Shown: piece after piece, positions 30,101 through 37,715 of the stretch
How the letters are laid out: every line of letters starts with the position of its first letter
Numbering within the stretch: the stretch's first letter is position 1
DNA from: Saccharomycopsis phalli
Lineage: Eukaryota > Ascomycota > Saccharomycetes > Ascoideales > Saccharomycopsidaceae
Length of the DNA: 64,000 nt
Assembly (NCBI GenBank): GCA_020342235.1
Contig: CP073213.1
Coordinates: forward strand, 598,501-662,500
Direction: 5' to 3'
Translations under genes and position numbers: made by a program
The notes under the pieces: model-generated
Database searches by the model: none
What the model saw: only the letters and a program-made list of their open reading frames with translations
What the model was told of the DNA's origin: nothing

Positions 30101-30553
30101 ACCGACATCATGGTCCAGCGCACATGTCTCATGACCGTGACGTTTCTCATTCTTGCTGGCCAGGTCAAGGTCAAGGGCCAGCTTGCCACCATGGCCAAGT
30201 GCTTGGAGAATTCCGACCATGGAATCAGTGACATGTGCCGTTTGTTCTTCACCGAATTGGCTAGCAAGGACAATGCGATCTACAATGGGTTTATTGACAT
30301 CTTTTCTGGCTTGTCGCACGACAAGGACTTGTCCAAGGACAGCATGAAGCGCATTCTTCGGTTCTTGATTGGGTTTATTGACAAGGAACGTCAGCAGAAG
30401 CAGTTGAGTGACAAGTTGCTTGTCCGTCTTGGCAAGAGCAATAACGAGGAGGAATGGAAGGACGTGGCTTTTGTGTTGCAGACATTGCCTTATAAGAGTG
30501 AAAAGGTGACTCAGGCACTTGCTGACGGCTACAAAATGGTCTCTGGGAGGTAG
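27122..30553 (+). CDS. YCS4: Condensin HEAT subunit Ycs4/CND1, 1143 aa
   Basis: Non-SMC subunit of condensin (CAP-D2 type) needed for mitotic chromosome compaction and rDNA segregation. The N-terminal Cnd1 region is present (RPVYLMMEYEPRVKVQGVRM, ICLAVKYHGHGSSAQAAIVQ). The hallmark is at about residues 305-435: SYTLRCSVVEACGNIIMEIC, FVRTKAVQALIKVCELPVKF, LVRRNCIKLMSKLIMTHPFG, MLHGTSLRRD. C-terminal HEAT repeats (NNVKYNNTQLQRNSVLCMSK, PIIRSNAVLGLGDMAVCFNN, DTDIMVQRTCLMTVTFLILA) are also typical. An inserted acidic stretch (about 430-520) is built from DGESNGER repeats. The length is close to the yeast protein's. The gene is intact. Confidence 0.95.
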   Translation: MVFELSELVSTFQEISKEHHDVSDAEEKIAQVTERLAMAPDAVITEEVFDPLNDLCLAYLTIDPAAQKQLVYIVCASAGVQCENTAHVLEVSDIEQFALQKQVLEVYGYLLHVLLTYLGQEDLSEYATTGNRKPLSGAVERFKNNCKEIETCLEACCEVLQLKLGRLFETTPELDGLVQLFTRPVYLMMEYEPRVKVQGVRMHMIQVICLAVKYHGHGSSAQAAIVQNLTYFTHLTGMMAELLHKLATQYDHVAVLDETLQEVSNKQFNANDNNGPKSISLFIIRLSELSASLVLKQMSNISKLLDNNSYTLRCSVVEACGNIIMEICNQESELNRQAQTEKLLDLVQQRFLDQNPFVRTKAVQALIKVCELPVKFISRRQVFVDLAVRNLDDKSSLVRRNCIKLMSKLIMTHPFGMLHGTSLRRDAWEKRLARAEEEEREMEGRREGREEMENGEQRMDVDGESESDESKEQDEKEGEKKGESDGERDGESNGERDGESNGERDGESNGESEGEIESINPSENSQTPATPSSAIKLKLTIQYYKEALLFIKSVEAGTLVVAKLLYSRNKNEVLEAMEYFVLADAYDIQQSKLGIKKMIHLIWMKGTNDEGTSIANHLLLCYKNLFLTCPQGARALEAAAYVARNLISLTYQTSMSDLASLEKLISSMYEEKLIDNTVVKILWQIYNDSMPKKLSVRQRRGAVIILGMVSLANHEIASKGLDSLLGVGLATEDLVLAKYSCVVLQRIQANESFRGPKENEVIAKLSECLLRYTDDPEWYPTAEQILNAIYILSSHPDEVCSEVLRKKNDEIFHQEGPHKTAKLSQLLFMVGHIAIKTIIYLEKCEAEFKKKKIQMETDNAHKKKKEKDELEMIGGTTEDDFADAVVYIKERELLYGDHSLLSKFGTLCKEICANNVKYNNTQLQRNSVLCMSKLMCVSSRYCEESLPLLITLMEKSPDPIIRSNAVLGLGDMAVCFNNLVDENTDYLYRRLNDTDIMVQRTCLMTVTFLILAGQVKVKGQLATMAKCLENSDHGISDMCRLFFTELASKDNAIYNGFIDIFSGLSHDKDLSKDSMKRILRFLIGFIDKERQQKQLSDKLLVRLGKSNNEEEWKDVAFVLQTLPYKSEKVTQALADGYKMVSGR

Positions 30554-30689
30554 GAGCGTGTTGCATTAGTCATGGGCCATGTGTATTGATGTATTAGTCA
30601 AGGATGTATTATAAGAATGGTGTTGGCGCAGATATAGTGGCTTGATAAGATTTTCAGTAAAAGTCTGTTGATATGGCTGATTTTGTCTT

Positions 30690-30915
30690 GATGTAGATAA
30701 GGTGTTGATGTAGATAAGGTGTTGATGTAGATAAGGTGTTGATATGTTGATTTAAAAGTGTTGATGTAGATTAAAGTGTTGATGTAGATTTAAAGTGTTA
30801 ATGTGTAGATTTAAAGTATTAATGTGTAGATTTAATGTGTTAATGTGTAGATTTAATGTGTTAATGTGTAGATTTAAAGTATTAATGTGTAGATTTAAAG
30901 TGTTAATATGTAAGT
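30690..30915. repeat. GTGTAGATTTAAAGTGTTAAT array 3' of YCS4
   Basis: Three GTTGATGTAGATAAGGT units, then about eight units alternating GTAGATTTAAAGTGTTAATG and GTAGATTTAATGTGTTAATG. The rest of the 640-bp convergent gap to the SNG1-like gene is AT-rich and shows nothing else. Confidence 0.85.
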
Positions 30916-31195
30916 AGCCTATATGTACCCTAGTCCAGTATGCAGATTTCAAACATTGCAGATTTGCTTGATAATATTTGCCAGTCCTTGCTAAATATCG
31001 TTACGTGGCCTTTGCAATCCCACACTATCCAACCAATCCTACAATAATAAACTGTACAAAATAATATACTTTTAAAATTCCCTTGAAATGCATTTTTAAC
31101 GTGTCATGGGAAAATACAATCGGTATTCTCCAACATAACTTATATAATACCATGCAATGATGAAAAACTCTCCACCAGATTAGCATAAATCTCAC

Positions 31196-32731
31196 TTAGT
31201 CCGTCATCTTTAGAGCCATACGGCGAGAAAAAAACCGAATAGTAAATGGGAATAAAATATTGTTAAACATCACCCACGCTGCCAAAATCAAGATATTTCG
31301 GTGCAACTCGCCCTTCCAGGAATCCAAAACAATCACCTTGATGCATTCCAAGTAATTATATATCGGGAGCCCATAGCCGTAGCGATACACCAGGGGTAAG
31401 GTATCAATGAGATTCAAACTCGGCGAAATGTTCACAATCACCCAGAAAACCAACCAAAACCCATGTAATGGAGGGTATGTCACAAACAAGATCAAGGCCA
31501 TGTTTTCATTAACACCTCCCACTGCACTGAGGGCCAAATAAGTGAGGGCCCAGTATGCGAAAAAGCTGGACTTTTCCTTGCTGAAAATGTAAAACAAGGC
31601 GGTGAATCCAAGCCCCAAGAACAAATACGAGACTTGTGACGAGATCAAGCGAAAGTAGATGTAATGCCGTCGCTGGATCTTAGCAGCCACGAGGTTGTGC
31701 ACCGGCATGAAGAAGTTGAACTGGAAAAACGACACAATGATCATCATAATGAGCCCAACTGTCATTGGTGCAACAAGTACCGAGTCACTGAACGGATTCA
31801 AGTCGTGGTACGTGAACTTGACCTGACTAAATAGAAGATCCTTGTGGTGTTTCACCAAATCAATTTGGTCGGATTCATCGAGCCATTCGCTGACTAGCGG
31901 CACCAAAACTCGGGCCGAGAACGATTCTTGGTAGTCGTGCTCGATTTGCCGCAAAACCGGGAGCAAATACCCTCTGACGATCTTGACGTCTCTGGAGCTC
32001 TGGAAGTACACCTGCATGACATTGCTGTCAAATTTCAAATCCCCCGAGGGATTCTTCAACACGTCAAATAGCACATGGCTGCTGTTGGAGATGTGTAAAT
32101 ATGCCCAGCCTTTTTTCTCCAAGACGTTTTTCTTGAGAATGTCGTGGATTGTGGCGTTTGTGTCTTGTAGCTGGGTGGAGAAGTCGGCACTGGAGCCGTG
32201 CAAAAACGTGACCATGGAGTTGAGCAGTTTATCATTTCTTGTCACAAATTCGAGCTTGCTTCCAATCAATGGCGGGATCAAGCCAATGGGCTTGTCGTCG
32301 TTGATAATGTGCACAGTGAGGCTTTGCTGTAAGTACAGCTGACGATGGAACAAGGTGCCGTAGAAAATCGAGCCGATGATAATGATCAAGAAGATCATGA
32401 GGGAGTATATCAAGACAAACGATTTGAGGATCTGCTTCATGTCGGTCTTGAACTTGGAGCTGAAGAAGCTCATTTTTCCAATGCGGAACCCCTGGTCGTC
32501 TTCCTGCTGGGTTTCAAACGGATTCAATGGCACTGTCTGGGTGTTTTCATCGTCAATGACAAATTTATTTGCGGACAAGTCCTGTAGCTCGTGAGAGTCC
32601 AATGGTGGATCATTTATACCGAGGGATTCCTGGTTGACGAGCTGCTCGTATTTGTACATGTTGGCGTCGTACATGTTTGTGTCGTCGCCTTGCTCTGCGA
32701 GTCCCTTGAGTTTTGATTTGAATCTTTCCAT
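31196..32731 (-). CDS. SNG1: SNG1-like multipass membrane protein (DUF3533 family), 511 aa
   Basis: Related to the yeast nitrosoguanidine-resistance protein Sng1, a plasma-membrane protein that influences phospholipid asymmetry and drug resistance. Topology fits the ABC2/DUF3533 fold. A cytosolic N-terminus of about 100 aa precedes TM1 (about 102-124, ILKSFVLIYSLMIFLIIIIG). A large extracytosolic loop with several N-glycosylation sequons (DTNATI, ISNSSH) follows. Then a cluster of helices runs from about 318 onward (VLVAPMTVGLIMMIIVSFFQ, LGLGFTALFYIFSK, GFWLVFWVIVNISP). YGYGLPIYNYLECIKVI before the last helix resembles the Sng1 RYGYAMP signature. SNG1 versus a close paralogue cannot be separated here. 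Confidence 0.82.
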   Translation of the reverse strand: MERFKSKLKGLAEQGDDTNMYDANMYKYEQLVNQESLGINDPPLDSHELQDLSANKFVIDDENTQTVPLNPFETQQEDDQGFRIGKMSFFSSKFKTDMKQILKSFVLIYSLMIFLIIIIGSIFYGTLFHRQLYLQQSLTVHIINDDKPIGLIPPLIGSKLEFVTRNDKLLNSMVTFLHGSSADFSTQLQDTNATIHDILKKNVLEKKGWAYLHISNSSHVLFDVLKNPSGDLKFDSNVMQVYFQSSRDVKIVRGYLLPVLRQIEHDYQESFSARVLVPLVSEWLDESDQIDLVKHHKDLLFSQVKFTYHDLNPFSDSVLVAPMTVGLIMMIIVSFFQFNFFMPVHNLVAAKIQRRHYIYFRLISSQVSYLFLGLGFTALFYIFSKEKSSFFAYWALTYLALSAVGGVNENMALILFVTYPPLHGFWLVFWVIVNISPSLNLIDTLPLVYRYGYGLPIYNYLECIKVIVLDSWKGELHRNILILAAWVMFNNILFPFTIRFFSRRMALKMTD

Positions 32732-32853
32732 CGGGGAGACGGTGGGAATTTGCCAAGGAGCAAATATCGCTGCTTATATTATAGTGTGAAATGCATGAGG
32801 GTGTGCATATACCTGCAGGAGAAGATGAAAAAATTCGGGCAGTACAAAAGACA

Positions 32854-34278
32854 ATGTCGTTGTTTGAAGTAAAGGGATGGAAGCTTGATGCTGAGATTGC
32901 CAAGGAGGGCAAGGAGGGCAAAAAGGATGGCAAGGGAAAAGGGAAGGATAAGAAGCGGAAGAGGGATGTGACTGAGGGGGAGGCTGAGAAGCATGTGAAG
33001 AAGCCAAAGGGAAAGCGAGAGGCTATGGACGAGGCAAGTTCTGAAAGGGATACAGAAAAGGGTAAAGAAAAGGGTAAAGAAAAGGGCAAAGGGAAGGATA
33101 AAGAAGAGTATAGTGTGAAGGGCAAAGAAAAGGGCAAAGGGAAGGACAGAGAAAATGCCAAAGGGAAGGACAGAGAAAATGCCAAAGGAAAAGGCAAAGA
33201 AAAGGGCAAAGAAAAGGGCAAAGAAAAGGACAAAGAAAAGGGCAAAGAAAAGGACAAAGGGAAAGCCATAGAGGAAACCAAGGAGAATGCAAAAGACAAT
33301 GCAAAAGACAATGTCAAAGAGAATGCAAATGCAAATGCCAAAGACAATGCAAAAATGCAACCAGCCAGCAAATTGACACCTTTGCAACAAAAAATGATGG
33401 CCAAACTAAGCGGCTCGCGGTTCAGATGGATCAACGAGCAATTGTACACCACCACGTCCCAGGAAGCACTTGAACTAATCCGCAAACAGCCAGAGCTCTT
33501 TGAAGCGTATCATGACGGATTCCGTCTGCAGGTGCAAGGCTGGCCCCAAAATCCCGTTGACGAGTTTGTCAAGGAGTTCAAGGACCGATCAAGTCGGCCG
33601 GTGAATGCTCCTGGTGGAATTCCCGGGGTGGAGCGAGACGGCAGCAAAACCGTGGTAGTTGCCGACATGGGCTGTGGCGAAGCACAGCTATCAAAGGATC
33701 TTGCGGAGTTGCAAGCGGAGTTCAACCGGACGTTGGGCAAAAAGGGCAGCAAGAAGAACAAGTACAACAAGCTCAAGCCGTTGGACATTGAGGTGCACAG
33801 CTTTGACTTGAAGAAGGTGAACGAGCGGATTACTGTCGCAGATATAAGGAACGTGCCGTTGGAAGATGGGCTGTGTTCTGTGGTGATCTTCTGTCTTGCG
33901 CTCATGGGCACGAATTTCATTGACTTCATCAACGAGGCCTACAGAATCTTACAGCCGCGTGGAGAGCTCTGGATCGCGGAGATCAAGTCGCGGTTCAACG
34001 ACGAGAAACGGCCAAACGAGGACGCGGGAAAAGAGTTTGTCAATGCGTTGAAATTGCTCGGGTTCTTCCATAAGCGCACCGACGACTCCAACAAGATGTT
34101 TACCCGGTTTGAGTTCTTCAAGCCACCCAAGGATATCATCGACGAGCGGAAACAGAAGTTGGAGCGTCGCAAGAAGTTCATCGAGGTCGAGTCCGAGAAG
34201 GAGGAGTTGTTGAACAAGCGCAAAAAAGTCCCCGAGGGTAAATGGTTGTTGAAGCCGTGCATCTACAAACGACGGTAA
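32854..34278 (+). CDS. RRP8: RRP8, 25S rRNA m1A methyltransferase, about 474 aa
   Basis: Nucleolar SAM-dependent enzyme that makes m1A in helix 25.1 of 25S rRNA and is needed for A2 cleavage. The C-terminal domain is almost colinear with yeast Rrp8: PLQQKMMAKLSGSRFRWINE, EAYHDGFRLQVQGWP, PVNAPGGIPG, SAM motif VVADMGCGEAQLSK, EVHSFDLKK, FCLALMGTNFIDFINEAYRI, GELWIAEIKSRF and KWLLKPCIYKRR. I start at ATG 32854 because MSLFEVKGWKLD matches yeast MALFNVEGWSI. An in-frame ATG at 32791 would add 21 unconserved residues and leave only 59 bp to the SNG1-like start. The linker (about 30-180) is an expanded Lys/Glu/Gly array (GKEKGKEKGKEKDKEKGKEK), much longer than in yeast. Confidence 0.93.
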   Translation: MSLFEVKGWKLDAEIAKEGKEGKKDGKGKGKDKKRKRDVTEGEAEKHVKKPKGKREAMDEASSERDTEKGKEKGKEKGKGKDKEEYSVKGKEKGKGKDRENAKGKDRENAKGKGKEKGKEKGKEKDKEKGKEKDKGKAIEETKENAKDNAKDNVKENANANAKDNAKMQPASKLTPLQQKMMAKLSGSRFRWINEQLYTTTSQEALELIRKQPELFEAYHDGFRLQVQGWPQNPVDEFVKEFKDRSSRPVNAPGGIPGVERDGSKTVVVADMGCGEAQLSKDLAELQAEFNRTLGKKGSKKNKYNKLKPLDIEVHSFDLKKVNERITVADIRNVPLEDGLCSVVIFCLALMGTNFIDFINEAYRILQPRGELWIAEIKSRFNDEKRPNEDAGKEFVNALKLLGFFHKRTDDSNKMFTRFEFFKPPKDIIDERKQKLERRKKFIEVESEKEELLNKRKKVPEGKWLLKPCIYKRR

Positions 34279-34501
34279 CTCCAAAGACAATGGTCGTATC
34301 ACGATGAAACATGCACCGGGCAAATCAGCCGGCTCTTGTATTTCTAAATATATAATTTTTTTTTCCTCCCTCGTACGAGCATCACTCCTGCATCCGTTGG
34401 CGCAGCTGGTACCCTGGTCCATTGCCATGGATCCGTGATCACAAGCAATGACGCACCTCTTGGTATAAATTCCCACATGATCCCACTGGCAAAATATCAC
34501 A

Positions 34502-35047
34502 ATGTCAGCAAACGAATTTTACGGTAGCGGAAACCACGAGCAATACAACCACCAACAAAACCAGTCGGGCCAATACTACGACCCAAACGTGCCTCAGGAC
34601 GGCGACAGAGGTATCTTGGGTGCCACCGTCGGCGGCCTTGGCGGCGCGATTGCCACGTACAAATACACAAACGGGTCCTTGTGGAAATCCGCCGCCGGCG
34701 CCGTGGCCGGCGGCATTGCGTTGAGCAAAATCGAAGACGGCTGGAAGGAAAAAAGACTGCAGAAAAAACACCAGCAACAGCAAGCACCTCCTGCTGGTTA
34801 CGGCGGCTACGACAACCGGGCCGGCGATTATAATTCCCGAGGAATCGACGACAACTACCCGGCGCCTCTGCCAAGCGACTTGAACCCCGGCTACGGTGGC
34901 TACGGCCAGCAGGGTTACGGCGGCTACAACCAGCCGGGATACGGCCAGCCGGGCTACGGCGCGCCGCTTCCTCCTCAGCAGCAGCAGTTCTATCCAAATC
35001 AGGGGGGCTCATACGGCGGACCTCCTGACAAGTACAACAACTGGTAG
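34502..35047 (+). CDS. Glycine-zipper protein with Gly/Tyr/Gln-rich tail, 181 aa
   Basis: I do not assign a name. An N-terminal Asn/Gln-rich segment is followed by a glycine-zipper double helix at about 36-82 (GILGATVGGLGGAIATYKYT, SAAGAVAGGIALSKIEDGWK), reminiscent of 2TM glycine-zipper proteins. A charged KEKRLQKKHQQQQ stretch comes next. The tail is low-complexity and prion-like with GYGGY / QPGYGQPGYG repeats (about 97-181), ending DKYNNW. Membrane insertion or self-assembly is plausible. There is no signal peptide. It lies 223 bp downstream of RRP8 on the same strand, with a TATA-like TTGGTATAAATTCCC at about 34460. Confidence 0.75.
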   Translation: MSANEFYGSGNHEQYNHQQNQSGQYYDPNVPQDGDRGILGATVGGLGGAIATYKYTNGSLWKSAAGAVAGGIALSKIEDGWKEKRLQKKHQQQQAPPAGYGGYDNRAGDYNSRGIDDNYPAPLPSDLNPGYGGYGQQGYGGYNQPGYGQPGYGAPLPPQQQQFYPNQGGSYGGPPDKYNNW

Positions 35048-36361
35048 ACAGTACCCTTTTTTATATTGTATACTAGGAATAGGGATGAGTATTGACTACA
35101 GTGTAGTGACGTTGTGTTTTATTGCGCAAATTAGTAGCCCCTTGATCGCCATATGATTGATGGCATGAAAAAAAAAATGCCTTTGCAAGAATGGGTCTAT
35201 AAAGCCACTATCGATTGTGGCTGCTTGCCCCATCAGCCTTTTGACCGTCGATTATAGAATTCGCAGAAAAATAGCGGGCCAATCTTGCCGTCGTGTTGTA
35301 GCCATGGCCATATGCCCCCAGAGACTTGCTGATGTTTGCACAGTGTAGTGCCAATTAACCGCCCACAGATAAATTAATTGAATGGTTCTTGGGTCTAAGA
35401 ATATGCTTGTGTATTTTGTATATTTGAAGACGATGAAATGGGGGACTTTGCCCTCCTTTTATAATGTTTAATGCGTCGATGCTGCGTCAACTACCATCTG
35501 CACTCACTACAATAGGAAGTTAAAGAGCATCAGTAACTAGTCAAGCGATGGAAACCAATGGAAACCAGTGGATAGTCAGTGGATAGAAGCCTGTGGATAG
35601 AAGCCTGTGGATAGAAGCCTGTGGATATGAAACAATGGACGTGTAACAGTGGATATGGAAACCAAGCAGATCGAAACCGGTGGATATAATCAATGGATAT
35701 ATAGTCAATGGATATGTAACAGTGATATGTAGCAGTGGATACGGTAACCAAGTATATTGAAACCAGTGGATGTAAAGTCAGTGGAAATGAAATAGTGTAT
35801 GTGATAGCTAAGTAGATAGAAACCAGTGAACATGAAATCAGTGGATACGAAATAGTGGACAAGAAGTCAGTAAATATGTAACGGTGAATATGGTAACCAA
35901 ATAGATAGAAACCAGTAGATATATAGTCAGTGAGTAATAGTCAGTGTATATAAAGTCAGTGTATATAAAATAGCGGACATGAAATAGTGAGTATGGTAAC
36001 CAAGTAGATAGAAACCAGTGGATATAAGGTCGGTGGATATGAAATAGTAAACATGCAATAGTGAATATAGTCAGTGATATCGTCAGTGATATAGTCAGCG
36101 AACGTGGATAGCTATTCCAGCCATTGATTCATACTTGGACAAAATTTCACAACTGAAACTACAACTAAATACTCGGAAATGAAATAAACAAGCCCAGAGA
36201 TAATTGGACAACCCTGGACGGCAATTAACCAACGCACACTACAAGATAATCCCTGAAACAATATTAAACAGTCTGGAACGACGCCCTCAAGTACAATTGT
36301 AAACTCAACCCCCAAACAGCCTGGTACCAATGCAAACGACAAAGCCTCAACCAGCCCAACT
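35048..36361. other. 1.3-kb convergent gap with repeats
   Basis: An R1-like tail fragment lies on the minus strand at about 35290-35350 (reverse complement AAGTCTCTGGGGGCATATGG, CCATGGCTAC). Then 35540-36100 is a degenerate array (GTGGATAGAAGCCT; GAAACCAGTGGATAT; AGTCAGTGGATATG units). No gene recognised. Confidence 0.65.
35540..36100. repeat. GAAACCAGTGGATATAT-type degenerate array
   Basis: Over 550 bp of short related units (ATAGAAACCAGTGGATAT, AAGTCAGTGGATAT, GAAATAGTG) between the glycine-zipper gene and SWD1. Confidence 0.8.
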
Positions 36362-37609
36362 CTAATCATCATCCGAATCGTCATCGGGCTCAATGACCCT
36401 TTCAATCTCCACATCAATCACAAAACTCTCCTCCTGTCTCATGCCACGGGCATCCACCTCGTCCTTGGTGACAATATCCACTTTTTCATCCTCGATATCC
36501 ATCTGCCTCTGATTGTCTTCCTCGTCCTGCATATCAAACTCGTCTTCCCGCTCGTCATACTCGATGTTCTCATCAATCTCGGCAAAGTCCGGTGCCAACG
36601 CACTCCATTTTTGCGGGATGACGTTGGTCCACAAGTAAATACAGCCACTGTCAAGCCCGTTGGCAGCAATGCAGCATCGCTTGTGGTTCCAGTCAATGTC
36701 ATACAACTCCTCCTTCGGCCCTTCGAGCACTTTGATAAGCAGACCCATGGTGGTTTCCCACATGTACACGTCGTGCGCACCCGAACCATATGTGGAGGCA
36801 ATCAAATAGTCTCCATTGTGGTTGGTGTAGATGGAGTTCCATTGGAGCCGGTTGACCATGTCCTGATACTTGTGCTCGACCTCGAATTCCTCATCGGTTT
36901 TCGCCCATTCACGGCAGTCTATGGCGAAATCCTCGGGGATGGACAACTGGCGGATCACTCTGTCGGAGGAATTGACAAACAACTTGAGGTTTGACCGCGA
37001 GACCAAAATCTGCTTGACGTGGGACGCGCATATCTTCTGTTTGTAGACGGTCTCCAAGCTCAGGGAGTCAATCACCGATAACCATCCCTTGCTGGTGCCA
37101 ATGAACACCAACCGGCCGTCGAAGCCATAGGTGATGCAGAGACACACTCCGTCATCAGCGCTGATGGTGATCTTGGCGGACTTTTCGTGGTCGCGCCAGT
37201 CGCAAAACACCGGCTCCTCATGAAACACGCTGGCAACAAACTGGTACGGGTCCAGCGGGTTCATTTCTGCGTACCAGACTGGGCTTTCGAACATGGCCTC
37301 GCGGATTTTTTTCTGGATCTGCAAGTCCCAGAGGATAACTTTGCCGTCACCAGCGGCCAGGAGAATGAATCTGCCGCATTTGCTCCACTGGATCGACTGG
37401 ATCACGGCGGTATGGCCTTTTAGGGTACACACGACCTGGTTTGTGTCGTAGTCGAACACGGCGATGGTGCCATTGAGCAAGCCCGAGGCCAAGTAATCGC
37501 CGTTGCGATTGAACTTGACGTAGCGGGAATGGGAGAACTGAAGGGTGGAGGTGAGGGTCTCTGGGTACTCCTTTGCTACCGAGAATGGGTCCAAGAGCAA
37601 CAAGTTCAT
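36362..37609 (-). CDS. SWD1: SWD1, COMPASS/Set1 complex WD40 subunit, 415 aa
   Basis: RbBP5-type beta-propeller of the H3K4 methyltransferase complex. It is colinear with yeast Swd1: MNLLLLDPFSVAKEYPE (yeast MNILLQDPFAV), NGDYLASGLLNGTIAVFD, GTSKGWLSV, HKYQDMVNRLQWN, YLIASTYGSGAHDVYMWETT, KEELYDIDWN and PQKWSALAPDFAEIDENIEY, then an acidic tail. I choose ATG 37609. An in-frame ATG at 37717 would overlap the YOS9 start and add an unconserved, Cys-rich leader. Codon 84 (37358-37360) is CTG in FIL-x-AAGD, where yeast Swd1 has Thr. Confidence 0.94.
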   Translation of the reverse strand: MNLLLLDPFSVAKEYPETLTSTLQFSHSRYVKFNRNGDYLASGLLNGTIAVFDYDTNQVVCTLKGHTAVIQSIQWSKCGRFILLAAGDGKVILWDLQIQKKIREAMFESPVWYAEMNPLDPYQFVASVFHEEPVFCDWRDHEKSAKITISADDGVCLCITYGFDGRLVFIGTSKGWLSVIDSLSLETVYKQKICASHVKQILVSRSNLKLFVNSSDRVIRQLSIPEDFAIDCREWAKTDEEFEVEHKYQDMVNRLQWNSIYTNHNGDYLIASTYGSGAHDVYMWETTMGLLIKVLEGPKEELYDIDWNHKRCCIAANGLDSGCIYLWTNVIPQKWSALAPDFAEIDENIEYDEREDEFDMQDEEDNQRQMDIEDEKVDIVTKDEVDARGMRQEESFVIDVEIERVIEPDDDSDDD

Positions 37610-37629
37610 GGAGGAACCAAATGAAATAT

Positions 37630-37696
37630 CACGTGAACAACAACAACGACGATTCATGGTTACGCCTGATGTCACGTGCACAACGTGACACACGTG
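37630..37696. promoter_or_regulatory. Three CACGTG boxes in the SWD1/YOS9 divergent promoter
   Basis: CACGTG at 37630-37635, 37673-37678 and 37691-37696, within the 106 bp separating the two start codons. Confidence 0.55.
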
Positions 37697-37715
37697 CACA
37701 ATCAATCGCGGGCGC

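Noticed and set aside
32791-32853. Longer RRP8 start (21 extra codons)
   Set aside because: The extra residues are not conserved. MSLFEVKGW at 32854 matches the yeast N-terminus.
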